This document shows, piece after piece, positions 1-5,610 of a DNA stretch of 7,134 bases. The notes beneath the pieces were generated by a model. It ran no database searches and had not been told where the DNA came from. It saw only the letters and a list, made by a program, of their open reading frames with translations. The translations under genes and the position numbers were made by a program. Each line of letters begins with the position of its first letter. Position 1 is the stretch's first letter. This DNA is from Deltaproteobacteria bacterium (GTDB lineage Bacteria; Desulfobacterota_B; Binatia; Binatales; Binataceae). Where the stretch lies: contig JAKAVX010000126.1 of the NCBI GenBank assembly GCA_021827465.1, forward strand, positions 1 through 7,134, given 5' to 3'.

Positions 1-615
1 CTTCAATTGCAAGGCGGTTGGGACGTAGCAGGTCAGCACGCCGCCGGGCCTGAGTGCGCGTGCGGCGACGTCCAATGCGCGCCAGGGTTCCGGCAGGTCG
101 AGGAACATCCGATCGACGCCGGTCTCCTCGAAACCTTCATAGAGATCGCGCAGCCGAAGTGTCCAGTTGGGCGCCTCGCCGAAGAAGGTTGCCACGTTTT
201 TGCGCGCGGCGTTGGCGAAGTCCTCGCGGATTTCATACGAGATGACGCGGCCCGCCGGCCCGACCGCGCGAAGCAGCGCGATCGTAAGCGCGCCTGCGCC
301 GGTGCCGCCCTCGATAACCGTCGCGCCGGGGAAAACGTCGCCCCATACCAGAAGCGGACCGGTATCCTTGGGATAGATCACCTGGGCCGCGCGGGGCAGA
401 AACGGGATCAGGTCGGCGTAAGTCGGGCGTATCGCGAGAAAAGTCTCGCCGGTCGAGAATTTCACTCGCGAACCTTCTTCGAGTCCGATAATGTCGTCCG
501 AACCTGTCTCGCCGCGAATCGAAAGCTTGTGGCCGGGGCGCAGCAGCTTCAGGTAGCTCCTGGCCTTGCGGTCGATGAAGAGAACGGGGTCGTTTGCTTT
601 GAATCTTGAATCCAA
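1..615 (-). CDS. trmI: tRNA (adenine-58-N1)-methyltransferase TrmI, 3' end cut by window
   Basis: The family transfers a methyl group from S-adenosylmethionine to N1 of A58 in the tRNA T-loop, in the cytoplasm. The reading frame stays open for 205 codons to the window edge. Visible features are an N-terminal small domain (about residues 8-65), QVIYPKD at 78-84 (a family hallmark just before the catalytic domain), SAM motif I EGGTGAG at 102-108, an acidic YEIRED stretch at 127-132, and a DLPEPW active-site motif at 173-178. Related bacterial TrmI proteins are about 255 residues, so roughly 50 C-terminal residues lie outside. The start is inferred as TTG at 615-613: the frame has TAA stops upstream near 691-699 and no ATG or GTG before the conserved domain. 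From memory, this start puts the first residues level with the N terminus of Thermus TrmI. No clear Shine-Dalgarno precedes it. It is transcribed divergently from the rest of the window. Family assignment is firm; the start is less so. Confidence 0.92.
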   Translation of the reverse strand, partial: MDSRFKANDPVLFIDRKARSYLKLLRPGHKLSIRGETGSDDIIGLEEGSRVKFSTGETFLAIRPTYADLIPFLPRAAQVIYPKDTGPLLVWGDVFPGATVIEGGTGAGALTIALLRAVGPAGRVISYEIREDFANAARKNVATFFGEAPNWTLRLRDLYEGFEETGVDRMFLDLPEPWRALDVAARALRPGGVLTCYVPTALQLK

Positions 616-862
616 TGTGAAGATAACGCTTAAGCCAGCGCCGGGGCAGGTGCAACACGGCGTGCGGCTATTGACTGCGCTATAGGGTCGCCATTAGCTT
701 TACCGATGGACCCGGTCTCCGAGGACGAGCCAAGGCCGGGTCGTCTTATATGTTTCGGAGCGTCCAATTGAATTGACACTGACCCAGGGCATCCTTCGGG
801 GCGCGTCGGGCCGCTCATGATCCAACCGACTCGAAAATCCAGGCCCTGGACATCGATACAGA
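616..862. other. Divergent intergenic spacer between trmI and the small zinc-ribbon gene
   Basis: This spacer must hold the promoters for trmI (minus) and the plus-strand genes, but no convincing -35/-10 pair is visible for either. A TTGACA at 773-778 has no good -10 at the right distance. A TATATG at 747-752 has no good -35. A 7-bp inverted repeat, GACCCGG at 709-715 and CCGGGTC at 736-742 with a 20-base loop, is present without a T-run. The perfect 11-base palindrome CCAGGCCCTGG at 839-849 ends 13 bases before the ATG at 863. I see no tRNA or other RNA gene. The only short reading frame, ATG at 706 ending at 771, has no supporting features. Confidence 0.5.
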
Positions 863-1036
863 ATGGCTGAGAAAAAGGCTAAGACTGCCGAGAAGAATCC
901 CGGCGAAGTTCAGCACAAGCACATGTGCCCGCAGTGCGGGGCCGAAAGCAAGGTGACGTTCTTCACCGGATTCGGCCGCAAAGGCTTCTTTTTGGTCTGC
1001 GAAAAAGCCTGCGGTTACACGGGTCGAATCCGCTGA
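863..1036 (+). CDS. Small zinc-ribbon protein, 57 aa, function unknown
   Basis: This is a 57-residue basic protein. A lysine-rich N-terminal tail (residues 1-20, with KK, K and H residues) precedes a compact zinc-ribbon-like module. The four candidate ligands are C22 and C25 (CPQC) and C46 and C50 (CEKAC). The loop between them contains VTFFTGFGRKGFF, and the end is CGYTGRIR. The CxxC plus C-G-Y pattern resembles zinc ribbons that bind nucleic acid or protein, but I do not recognise a named family. Coding is supported by G/C-rich third positions and the regular Cys spacing. A TGA at 818 in the same frame, with no other start between, leaves ATG 863 as the start. No clear Shine-Dalgarno is present. 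The next gene, also a zinc-binding protein, starts 17 bases downstream, so the two are probably co-transcribed. A role in translation or transcription is speculation. Confidence 0.8.
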   Translation: MAEKKAKTAEKNPGEVQHKHMCPQCGAESKVTFFTGFGRKGFFLVCEKACGYTGRIR

Positions 1037-1053
1037 CGGAGGTTTTGCGAGCG

Positions 1054-1458
1054 ATGGCTAAGACGCGCAAGACCAGGAGCTCGAAGGGCGAGCGCTATGG
1101 TGGTTTCGACGACCTCGCCGAAGAGAGCGAGGAAGATGCGGACTTACCCAAGGACGAAGCGGGCAGGCGCAAGATAAAGCGCCAGTACACCGACCTGCTC
1201 GGGATCCGTATCGAAAAATTGCGCGGACGAATCCTGAACCGGGAGCGAATCAACAAGACCATCGAGGGCATCTACTTCATCTGCGCCGACTGCATGAAGG
1301 TGTGCCATTCGCTCGACGAAGGACTGGTCGAGGACGCGAACAACAAGCAGAACCTGTGTACGACTTGCAGCAAGGCGCACAACCAGGCGGCGCCCCCCGA
1401 GGCCCGTTCGCCCGCGCCGTCGCCTTCCCGTTCCCCGCGCAAGAGGGCTTCGGCTTGA
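1054..1458 (+). CDS. Hypothetical protein with two CxxC pairs (zinc-binding), 134 aa
   Basis: The chosen start is ATG 1054, preceded by GGAGG at 1038-1042. The open frame continues upstream to 925, but that part overlaps the 57-aa gene in another frame and reads as a shadow. The protein has a basic N-terminus (residues 1-13), an acidic stretch (about 19-36) and a charged, probably helical segment (about 38-70). A candidate zinc site follows, with C77 and C80 (CADC), extra C84, and C102 and C105 (CTTC). The tail, about 111-134, is rich in Pro, Ser, Ala and Arg and is probably disordered. A charged helix followed by two CxxC pairs about 21 residues apart loosely recalls DksA/TraR-type C4 fingers. 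The DksA acidic coiled-coil tip cannot be identified, so I do not assign that name. It sits 17 bases after another small zinc protein and 47 bases before secF. Confidence 0.8.
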   Translation: MAKTRKTRSSKGERYGGFDDLAEESEEDADLPKDEAGRRKIKRQYTDLLGIRIEKLRGRILNRERINKTIEGIYFICADCMKVCHSLDEGLVEDANNKQNLCTTCSKAHNQAAPPEARSPAPSPSRSPRKRASA

Positions 1459-1505
1459 TCCGCCGGCCCGATTGGCGGGCATGGCAGCAATGATATAGAG
1501 GGCCG

Positions 1506-2438
1506 ATGTCACTTCAGATCATCCCGCCGGACATCAACATCGACTTTGTCGGCAAGCGTCATTTTTTCGTTGGCCTTTCCACCCTGATCAACCTCGCGGC
1601 GATAATCCTGCTGATCACGGTGGGCCTCAATTACGGGGTCGACTTCTCGGGTGGCAGCCTGGTTCAGCTCGACTTCACGCGGGCGACTAACGGCGACCAG
1701 ATACGGCACGCGCTGGCTCCGCTGGGGCTCGGCGAGATCACGGTGCAGGATTTCGGCAAGACCGGGTTCGAGTACCTGCTCCGCTTCGAGAAGGTCAGAC
1801 GCATCAAGAGCCTGGGCGCCGATATCGACGGAGCGCTCGGCAAGGCTTACGGAGCGGGCGTGGGCAAGGTGGTGCGGGTCGAGACCGTCGGCGCCAAGGT
1901 CAGCAAGGATCTCAAGCGCGACGCTGTCGGCGCGGTGGTTATCGCGACCATCTTCATGGGCACATTTATCGCGTGGCAGTTCCGCCGCGTGAGCTGGAGC
2001 TTCGGAACCGGCGCCGTAATCGCCCTTGTCCATGACGTTCTGGTGGTGACCTGCGCGCTGGTGATAAGCAGGCTCCAGTTCGACTTGACCACGCTTGCGG
2101 CACTGCTCACTGTTATCGGTTATTCGGTCCACGACACGATTATCGTTTCCGACCGGATCCGCGAGGACGCGGCCAAACGCCGGCGCGAGAGTCTCGCCTC
2201 GGTCATGAACCGCGCCATCAACGAAACCCTCTCACGAACCATCCTGACTTCGGGCACCGCGATCGCGGTCTTGATCGCGCTGCTCGCGCTCGGCGGGCCG
2301 ATTCTGAGGCCCTCGGCCTTCACGCTCCTGGTCGGGTTCATTACCGGCACCTATTCGTCGATCTATATCGCCAGCCCGGTGGTGCTTTTCTGGGAGAGCC
2401 GCGTGAAGGTAAAACCCCAGAGCGCGCGCGCCGCCTGA
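1506..2438 (+). CDS. secF: Protein translocase subunit SecF
   Basis: SecF is the RND-family inner-membrane partner of SecD. It uses the proton motive force to help pull preproteins out of the SecYEG channel on the periplasmic side. The 310-residue length is normal for the family. TM1 lies at about 19-41, followed by the hallmark GVDFSGGS at 44-51. A periplasmic domain covers about 52-138. Five more predicted membrane segments lie at about 141-158, 166-188, 194-214, 245-263 and 271-296. GYSVHDTIIVSDRIRE at 205-220 and NRAINETLSRT at 235-245 are diagnostic SecF sequences. The ATG at 1506 follows a GAGGG only 3 bases upstream, unusually close; the conserved N terminus fits this start. No secD or yajC flanks it: upstream is a zinc-binding hypothetical, downstream another hypothetical. 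The protein looks intact. Confidence 0.95.
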   Translation: MSLQIIPPDINIDFVGKRHFFVGLSTLINLAAIILLITVGLNYGVDFSGGSLVQLDFTRATNGDQIRHALAPLGLGEITVQDFGKTGFEYLLRFEKVRRIKSLGADIDGALGKAYGAGVGKVVRVETVGAKVSKDLKRDAVGAVVIATIFMGTFIAWQFRRVSWSFGTGAVIALVHDVLVVTCALVISRLQFDLTTLAALLTVIGYSVHDTIIVSDRIREDAAKRRRESLASVMNRAINETLSRTILTSGTAIAVLIALLALGGPILRPSAFTLLVGFITGTYSSIYIASPVVLFWESRVKVKPQSARAA

Positions 2439-2474
2439 GCGTGCGGGCCGCGTTTTCCCGCTCGGCCCCTGGCG

Positions 2475-2792
2475 ATGCATCTTAATACCGGACGCGGCCG
2501 CTACCGGCTCGCGATCGTTGGCGAGCCTGAGCGCCTTCCCGACGCGCTCGCGATGACGCTTGCGCTTGAACAGGCCGACGGCATGGAAAGGGTGGTCTTT
2601 CGATGCAGGATCGGCGCGCACTTGCTTGGCGCGGCGCCGGATGCGCTCGATGCCGAGTCGATACTTGCGCGGCTTGCGCCGTGGATCGAACGCGAATTCG
2701 AGCAGACGCGCGAACTCGCGCTGAAATCGATACGGGGCGAGCGGAAGCTTCTGGAACTCGTGTTCGACGAGTCGAATCGCGGCCCGTTCTGA
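2475..2792 (+). CDS. Hypothetical protein, 105 aa
   Basis: I do not recognise the family. The protein is 105 residues, apparently soluble, with no signal peptide, membrane segment or cysteine motif (only C44). It begins with a likely beta-strand region (YRLAIVGEPERLP, about 10-22). An amphipathic, helix-rich second half is rich in Glu, Arg, Leu and Ala (about 57-101). Codons use G or C at the third position much as the neighbours do, which supports real coding over the long antisense frames in the same stretch. The start is ATG 2475; no strong Shine-Dalgarno precedes it and no in-frame GTG or ATG lies in the gap after secF (36 bases). It could be co-transcribed with secF and with the acetyltransferase 78 bases downstream. 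Function unknown. Confidence 0.65.
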   Translation: MHLNTGRGRYRLAIVGEPERLPDALAMTLALEQADGMERVVFRCRIGAHLLGAAPDALDAESILARLAPWIEREFEQTRELALKSIRGERKLLELVFDESNRGPF

Positions 2793-2870
2793 CAAATCGA
2801 GGAGTTCGAGAGGCGCCCGCCGGGTTGCGTTGGGCGGCTTAATCGCGCACCCGATAAAGGAGCCTGGCCG

Positions 2871-3377
2871 ATGGGAATCCAGATAAGGCCTGCCACCGAC
2901 AGTGACAGTGCGGAATTGGCGCGAATGGTCGGCGAGATGGCGGCGTATCACGAATCCATAGACGACAGGGTGCGGTTCGACTGGAAGGAAATCCGCGACG
3001 CCGACCGATGGCTCAAGCTGGTCCTCGGACGCGACCATCATGCGGTCTGGGTAGCCGACCACGGCGACGGAATCCTGGTCGGCTACCTGTGGGTGCATCT
3101 GCGCCGCCTGCGCGAGGGCTACCAGCCCCCGGTCGTCGGTTATATCAGCCACGCTTTTCTTGAGGAGCACTGGCGTGGTAAAGGGCTAATGCGCCAGATG
3201 CTCGATATTGCCTACGACTGGTTTCGTGCCAAGGGGATGACCGTCGTGACGCTCGACGTCAACCATCGCAATTGGTCGGGTTCGGCGGCGTGGTATCGGT
3301 TCGGTTTTCAGGACTGGAGCCACGAGCGCCGGCTCGAACTGAAACCCCAGCCTTCAGGAAACGAACCCGGTTCTTGA
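2871..3377 (+). CDS. GNAT-family N-acetyltransferase
   Basis: GNAT enzymes transfer an acetyl group from acetyl-CoA to an amine on a small molecule or protein; the substrate here cannot be told from sequence. The 168-residue single-domain protein shows the usual order. An N-terminal strand and helix (IRPATDSDSAELARMV, about 4-20) comes first. A central strand follows (HAVWVADHGDGILVGYLWV, about 57-75), then a strand leading into the acetyl-CoA pyrophosphate-binding loop (ISHAFLEEHWRGKGLMRQML, 92-111, with R102-G-K-G105). The C-terminal VTLDVNHRNWSGSAAWYRFGF at 126-146 is the typical motif B, in which N132 and Y142 occupy positions often catalytic. The ATG at 2871 has GGAG at about 2861-2864 as ribosome binding site. 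It lies directly upstream of the isc promoter region, in the place iscR occupies in many ISC operons, but it is not a transcription factor. Confidence 0.9.
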   Translation: MGIQIRPATDSDSAELARMVGEMAAYHESIDDRVRFDWKEIRDADRWLKLVLGRDHHAVWVADHGDGILVGYLWVHLRRLREGYQPPVVGYISHAFLEEHWRGKGLMRQMLDIAYDWFRAKGMTVVTLDVNHRNWSGSAAWYRFGFQDWSHERRLELKPQPSGNEPGS

Positions 3378-3402
3378 CCTCTCGGTAAGGGCCGGTTTTC
3401 CC

Positions 3403-3431
3403 TTGACAACAGTGCAGAATCGCCTTACTAG
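3403..3431 (+). promoter_or_regulatory. Possible upstream promoter in the isc regulatory region
   Basis: A perfect TTGACA at 3403-3408 is followed after 17 bases by TACTAG at 3426-3431, which matches the -10 consensus at only three of six positions. It would start transcription near 3438, upstream of the stronger candidate promoter. It may be a second isc promoter or chance. Confidence 0.3.
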
Positions 3432-3440
3432 ACTTGAAGG

Positions 3441-3504
3441 GTCCAGTATTCCGCTGGGCCCCGGTATTTCATTTGACACGAGGACGCTGTGGACTATACT
3501 GGAC
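3441..3504. repeat. 9-bp perfect inverted repeat in the isc promoter region
   Basis: GTCCAGTAT at 3441-3449 is the exact reverse complement of ATACTGGAC at 3496-3504. The upstream copy therefore reproduces a half-site of the operator dyad 55 bases away, upstream of the -35 box. It may be an auxiliary binding site or may allow looping; this is inferred from position only. Confidence 0.6.
3473..3500 (+). promoter_or_regulatory. Sigma70-type promoter of the isc operon
   Basis: A perfect -35 box TTGACA (3473-3478) and a near-consensus -10 box TATACT (3495-3500, five of six) are separated by 16 bases. The start of transcription would be near 3507, giving a leader of about 65 bases before the iscS ATG at 3572. 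This is the best promoter in the window, and the next genes on the strand are the isc genes. The -10 box overlaps the left arm of a dyad, suggesting repression by a protein that blocks RNA polymerase. Confidence 0.75.
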
Positions 3505-3519
3505 TCACGAGGTCCACTA
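3497..3519. promoter_or_regulatory. Candidate operator: dyad over the -10 and start site of the isc promoter
   Basis: Two 8-base arms, TACTGGAC (3497-3504) and GTCCACTA (3512-3519), flank 7 bases centred on 3508. They are complementary at seven of eight positions, with an uninterrupted TGGAC/GTCCA core. The site overlaps the -10 box and the expected transcription start, the classical place for a repressor. Rrf2-family iron-sulfur sensors such as IscR commonly bind dyads of this size in front of isc genes. The IscR type 1 site, as I recall it, also begins ATA, has a GAC core and ends TAT, which is partly matched here. The binding protein is not encoded in the window, so the assignment is inference. 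Confidence 0.5.
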
Positions 3520-3525
3520 ATATTG

Positions 3526-3543
3526 GCAGTATCTGCAGTATCC
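3526..3543 (+). repeat. Tandem 9-base repeat in the isc leader
   Basis: GCAGTATCT (3526-3534) is followed directly by GCAGTATCC (3535-3543), differing only in the last base. Both contain the CAGTAT core of the operator half-sites. They lie in the untranslated leader, about 28-45 bases before the iscS start codon. Confidence 0.65.
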
Positions 3544-3571
3544 AGGGAGCGAGAGCGACCGAGGGCTAGCG

Positions 3572-4792
3572 ATGGTTAAGCTACCCATCTACATGGACAA
3601 TCATGCCACGACCCCTGTCGATCCCAGGGTGCTCGAGGCGATGTTGCCGTATTTCACGACCAAGTTTGGAAACGCCGCGAGCCGTAACCATAGCTTTGGA
3701 TGGGAAGCGGAAGAGGCGGTTGATGCGGCGCGCAATCAGATCGCGGCGCTTGTCGGCGGCAAGTCGAAGGAGATCATCTTCACCAGCGGCGCGACCGAGT
3801 CCGACAACCTCGCGATAAAGGGCGTCGCCGAGTTTTACAAGGAAAAGGGCAACCACATCATCACCTGCGTGACCGAGCACAAGGCGGTGCTCGACAGTTG
3901 TCGCGCGCTCGAACGACAGGGCAAGGCGATCGTCACCTACCTGCCGGTCGATAAGTACGGGATGGTTGACCCGGACGACATCCGCAAGGCGATTACCGAC
4001 AAGACCGTGCTGATCTCGATCATGTACGCGAACAACGAGGTCGGCACGATTCATCCGATTCGCGAGATTGGCAAAATCGCGAAGGAAAAGGGAATCATTT
4101 TCCACTGCGACGGGGTGCAGGCGGCTGGCAAGATCCCGGTCAACGTCGAAGCGGACGGAATCGACCTGCTCGCGATGAGCGGGCACAAGATTTACGGGCC
4201 CAAGGGTATCGGCGCGCTATGGGTGCGCTCGCGCGGGCCGCGCGTCAGGCTCACGCCGATTATAGACGGCGGCGGTCATGAGCGCGGGATGCGCTCGGGG
4301 ACGTTGAACGTCCCGGGTATCGTCGGCTTCGGCAAGGCGTGCGAGATAGCGCAGGCCGGGATGGTCGAAGAGACAGCGCGTCTGGCCGACCTTCGCAACA
4401 AGCTCCAGGCCGGGCTCTTCGAGCGGCTGGACGAGATTTACCTGAACGGGCATCCGACCGAACGGCTTCCCGGCAACCTGAACCTGAGCTTTGCCTACGT
4501 CGAGGGCGAATCGCTCCTGATGGGCATAAGCGACGTCGCAGTGAGTTCTGGCTCGGCCTGCACGTCGGCGACGCTCGAGCCCTCGTATGTGATCCGGGCG
4601 CTTGGAATCAACGAGGAGCTTGCGCACAGCTCGATCCGGTTCGGGCTCGGCCGCTTCAACACCGAAGAAGAAGTCGATTACGTGACCGAGCGAATCACCA
4701 AGGAAGTCAGACGGCTCCGCGACATGTCGCCGCTTTACGAGATGGCCAAGGAAGGCATCGATCTGAAATCCGTCCAATGGAAGGCGGAATAG
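3572..4792 (+). CDS. iscS: Cysteine desulfurase IscS
   Basis: IscS is the PLP-dependent enzyme that converts L-cysteine to L-alanine and carries the sulfur as a persulfide. It delivers it to IscU for iron-sulfur clusters and, in known bacteria, also to tRNA thiolation. The 406 residues match the usual IscS length (404 in E. coli). Visible landmarks are [13 protein letters not shown] at 8-20, the [12 protein letters not shown] cofactor loop at 73-84, H103 in TEHKAV, D180 and Q183 in the [10 protein letters not shown] segment, and PLP-binding K206 in [10 protein letters not shown]. The persulfide cysteine is C330 in SSGSACTSA, a long-loop class I arrangement. The C terminus, [18 protein letters not shown], is the conserved IscS tail that docks IscU. 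GAGGG at 3561-3565 lies 6 bases before ATG 3572. It is the first gene of the isc operon, 27 bases before iscU, behind a strong promoter with a putative operator. Confidence 0.98.
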   Translation: MVKLPIYMDNHATTPVDPRVLEAMLPYFTTKFGNAASRNHSFGWEAEEAVDAARNQIAALVGGKSKEIIFTSGATESDNLAIKGVAEFYKEKGNHIITCVTEHKAVLDSCRALERQGKAIVTYLPVDKYGMVDPDDIRKAITDKTVLISIMYANNEVGTIHPIREIGKIAKEKGIIFHCDGVQAAGKIPVNVEADGIDLLAMSGHKIYGPKGIGALWVRSRGPRVRLTPIIDGGGHERGMRSGTLNVPGIVGFGKACEIAQAGMVEETARLADLRNKLQAGLFERLDEIYLNGHPTERLPGNLNLSFAYVEGESLLMGISDVAVSSGSACTSATLEPSYVIRALGINEELAHSSIRFGLGRFNTEEEVDYVTERITKEVRRLRDMSPLYEMAKEGIDLKSVQWKAE

Positions 4793-4819
4793 CGAGGCTT
4801 TAAGCGGACGGAGGAAATC

Positions 4820-5254
4820 ATGGCTTATTCCGACAAGGTTCTCGACCATTACAATAATCCGCGCAACGTAGGTTCCTTTTCCAAGGAAGACGCCGACGTC
4901 GGCACCGGCGTGGTCGGCGCGCCGGAATGCGGCGACGTGATGAAGCTGCAGCTCAAGATCAGCGACAGCGGCGTGATCCAGGACGCGCGGTTCAAGACCT
5001 TCGGGTGCGGCAGCGCGATCGCGAGCTCGAGCTACGTCACTGAACTCGTCAAGGGCAGGCATATCGACGAGGCGATGGCTATAAAGAACACGGTTATCGT
5101 CAAAGAGCTGAACTTGCCGCCGGTCAAAATCCATTGCTCCGTGCTGGCCGAAGACGCGATCAAGGCCGCGATCACTGACTGGAAAACGCGAAAGGGCGTC
5201 ACGGCGAACGATACGAAGAACGAGCCTGCGAAGGCGGCGGGGAGCGGCGAGTAA
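4820..5254 (+). CDS. iscU: Iron-sulfur cluster assembly scaffold IscU
   Basis: IscU is the scaffold on which [2Fe-2S] clusters are assembled from iron and the sulfur supplied by IscS. All known key residues are present at the same positions as in E. coli IscU: C37 and D39 in GAPECGDVMKLQ, C63 in FGCGSAIASSS, and H105 and C106 in KIHCSVLAEDAI. The HscA recognition motif LPPVK is intact at 99-103, matching the hscB-hscA genes downstream. The N terminus MAYSDKVLDHYNNPRNVGSF is a classic IscU start. GGAGG at 4810-4814 lies 5 bases before the ATG. At 144 residues it is about 16 longer than the E. coli protein (128). The extra tail, from about residue 128, is rich in Lys, Asn, Ala, Glu and Gly and is probably disordered. 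Confidence 0.98.
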   Translation: MAYSDKVLDHYNNPRNVGSFSKEDADVGTGVVGAPECGDVMKLQLKISDSGVIQDARFKTFGCGSAIASSSYVTELVKGRHIDEAMAIKNTVIVKELNLPPVKIHCSVLAEDAIKAAITDWKTRKGVTANDTKNEPAKAAGSGE

Positions 5255-5265
5255 GGAACCGGGCG

Positions 5266-5583
5266 ATGCTGACGCTGTCGGACACCGCGGTCCGCAAAAT
5301 CAAGGAACTGGTCGCCGACAAGGGCGGAGAAGCGGGATTGCGCGTCAAGGTCGTGGGCGGAGGATGCTCGGGCTTGCAGTACCGGATGGAGCTCGACTCC
5401 GCCAAGGAACGTGACAAGGTCTTCGAGCGCGACGGAGCGAAGCTCATCGTCGACAAGAAGAGTTTTCTTTATCTGAACGGATCGGAGCTGGATTTCACCG
5501 AGGAACTGATGTCCTCGGGCTTCCGGCTGGTAAATCCACAAGTGAAGCGAACCTGCGGATGCGGGGAATCGTTCGTCGTATGA
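5266..5583 (+). CDS. iscA: A-type iron-sulfur carrier IscA
   Basis: A-type carriers bind an iron-sulfur cluster or iron and pass it to client proteins, especially [4Fe-4S] enzymes. The 105-residue protein is full length for the family. It has all three conserved cysteines: C34 in GGGCSGLQY, and C97 and C99 in the C-terminal CGCGESF. The central region, DFTEELMSSGFRLVNPQVKRTCGCG at about 76-100, is typical. A-type proteins (IscA, ErpA, SufA) are hard to separate by motif alone; the name IscA rests on its position after iscU. The ATG lies 11 bases after the iscU stop. Its likely ribosome binding site, AGGA at 5254-5257, overlaps that stop codon, so translation of the two may be coupled. Confidence 0.94.
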   Translation: MLTLSDTAVRKIKELVADKGGEAGLRVKVVGGGCSGLQYRMELDSAKERDKVFERDGAKLIVDKKSFLYLNGSELDFTEELMSSGFRLVNPQVKRTCGCGESFVV

Positions 5584-5610
5584 ACGAGCAGGCGCGCAGT
5601 AGGCAGTTGG

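Noticed and set aside
7..609. 200-codon plus-strand frame and a 141-codon minus-strand frame (233-658)
   Set aside because: Both overlap the minus-strand TrmI frame, which shows family motifs; these translations show none.
706..771. 21-codon reading frame in the divergent spacer
   Set aside because: It has no ribosome site, recognisable motif or other support, and is within chance expectation.
925..1053. Upstream extension of the 134-aa zinc protein to an ATG at 925
   Set aside because: The extra 43 codons overlap the 57-aa zinc-ribbon gene in another frame, and GGAGG at 1038-1042 supports the ATG at 1054.
2443..2461. Hairpin after secF (GCGGG 2443-2447 and CCCGC 2457-2461)
   Set aside because: The 5-bp stem has no T-run after it. 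Such short GC stems are frequent in this composition, so it is not called a terminator.
2814..2836. Hairpin in the gap before the GNAT gene (CGCCC and GGGCG)
   Set aside because: Only 5 bp with a 13-base loop and no T-run; not distinguishable from chance.
2232..3170. 312-codon minus-strand frame across secF, the 105-aa gene and the GNAT gene
   Set aside because: It is antisense to the well-supported SecF end and the GNAT gene, and its translation has no recognisable family features.
3387..3404. Terminator-like hairpin after the GNAT gene (AAGGG and CCCTT, 8-base loop)
   Set aside because: The stem is only 5 bp, partly A-T, and no T-run follows. It also overlaps a -35-like box.
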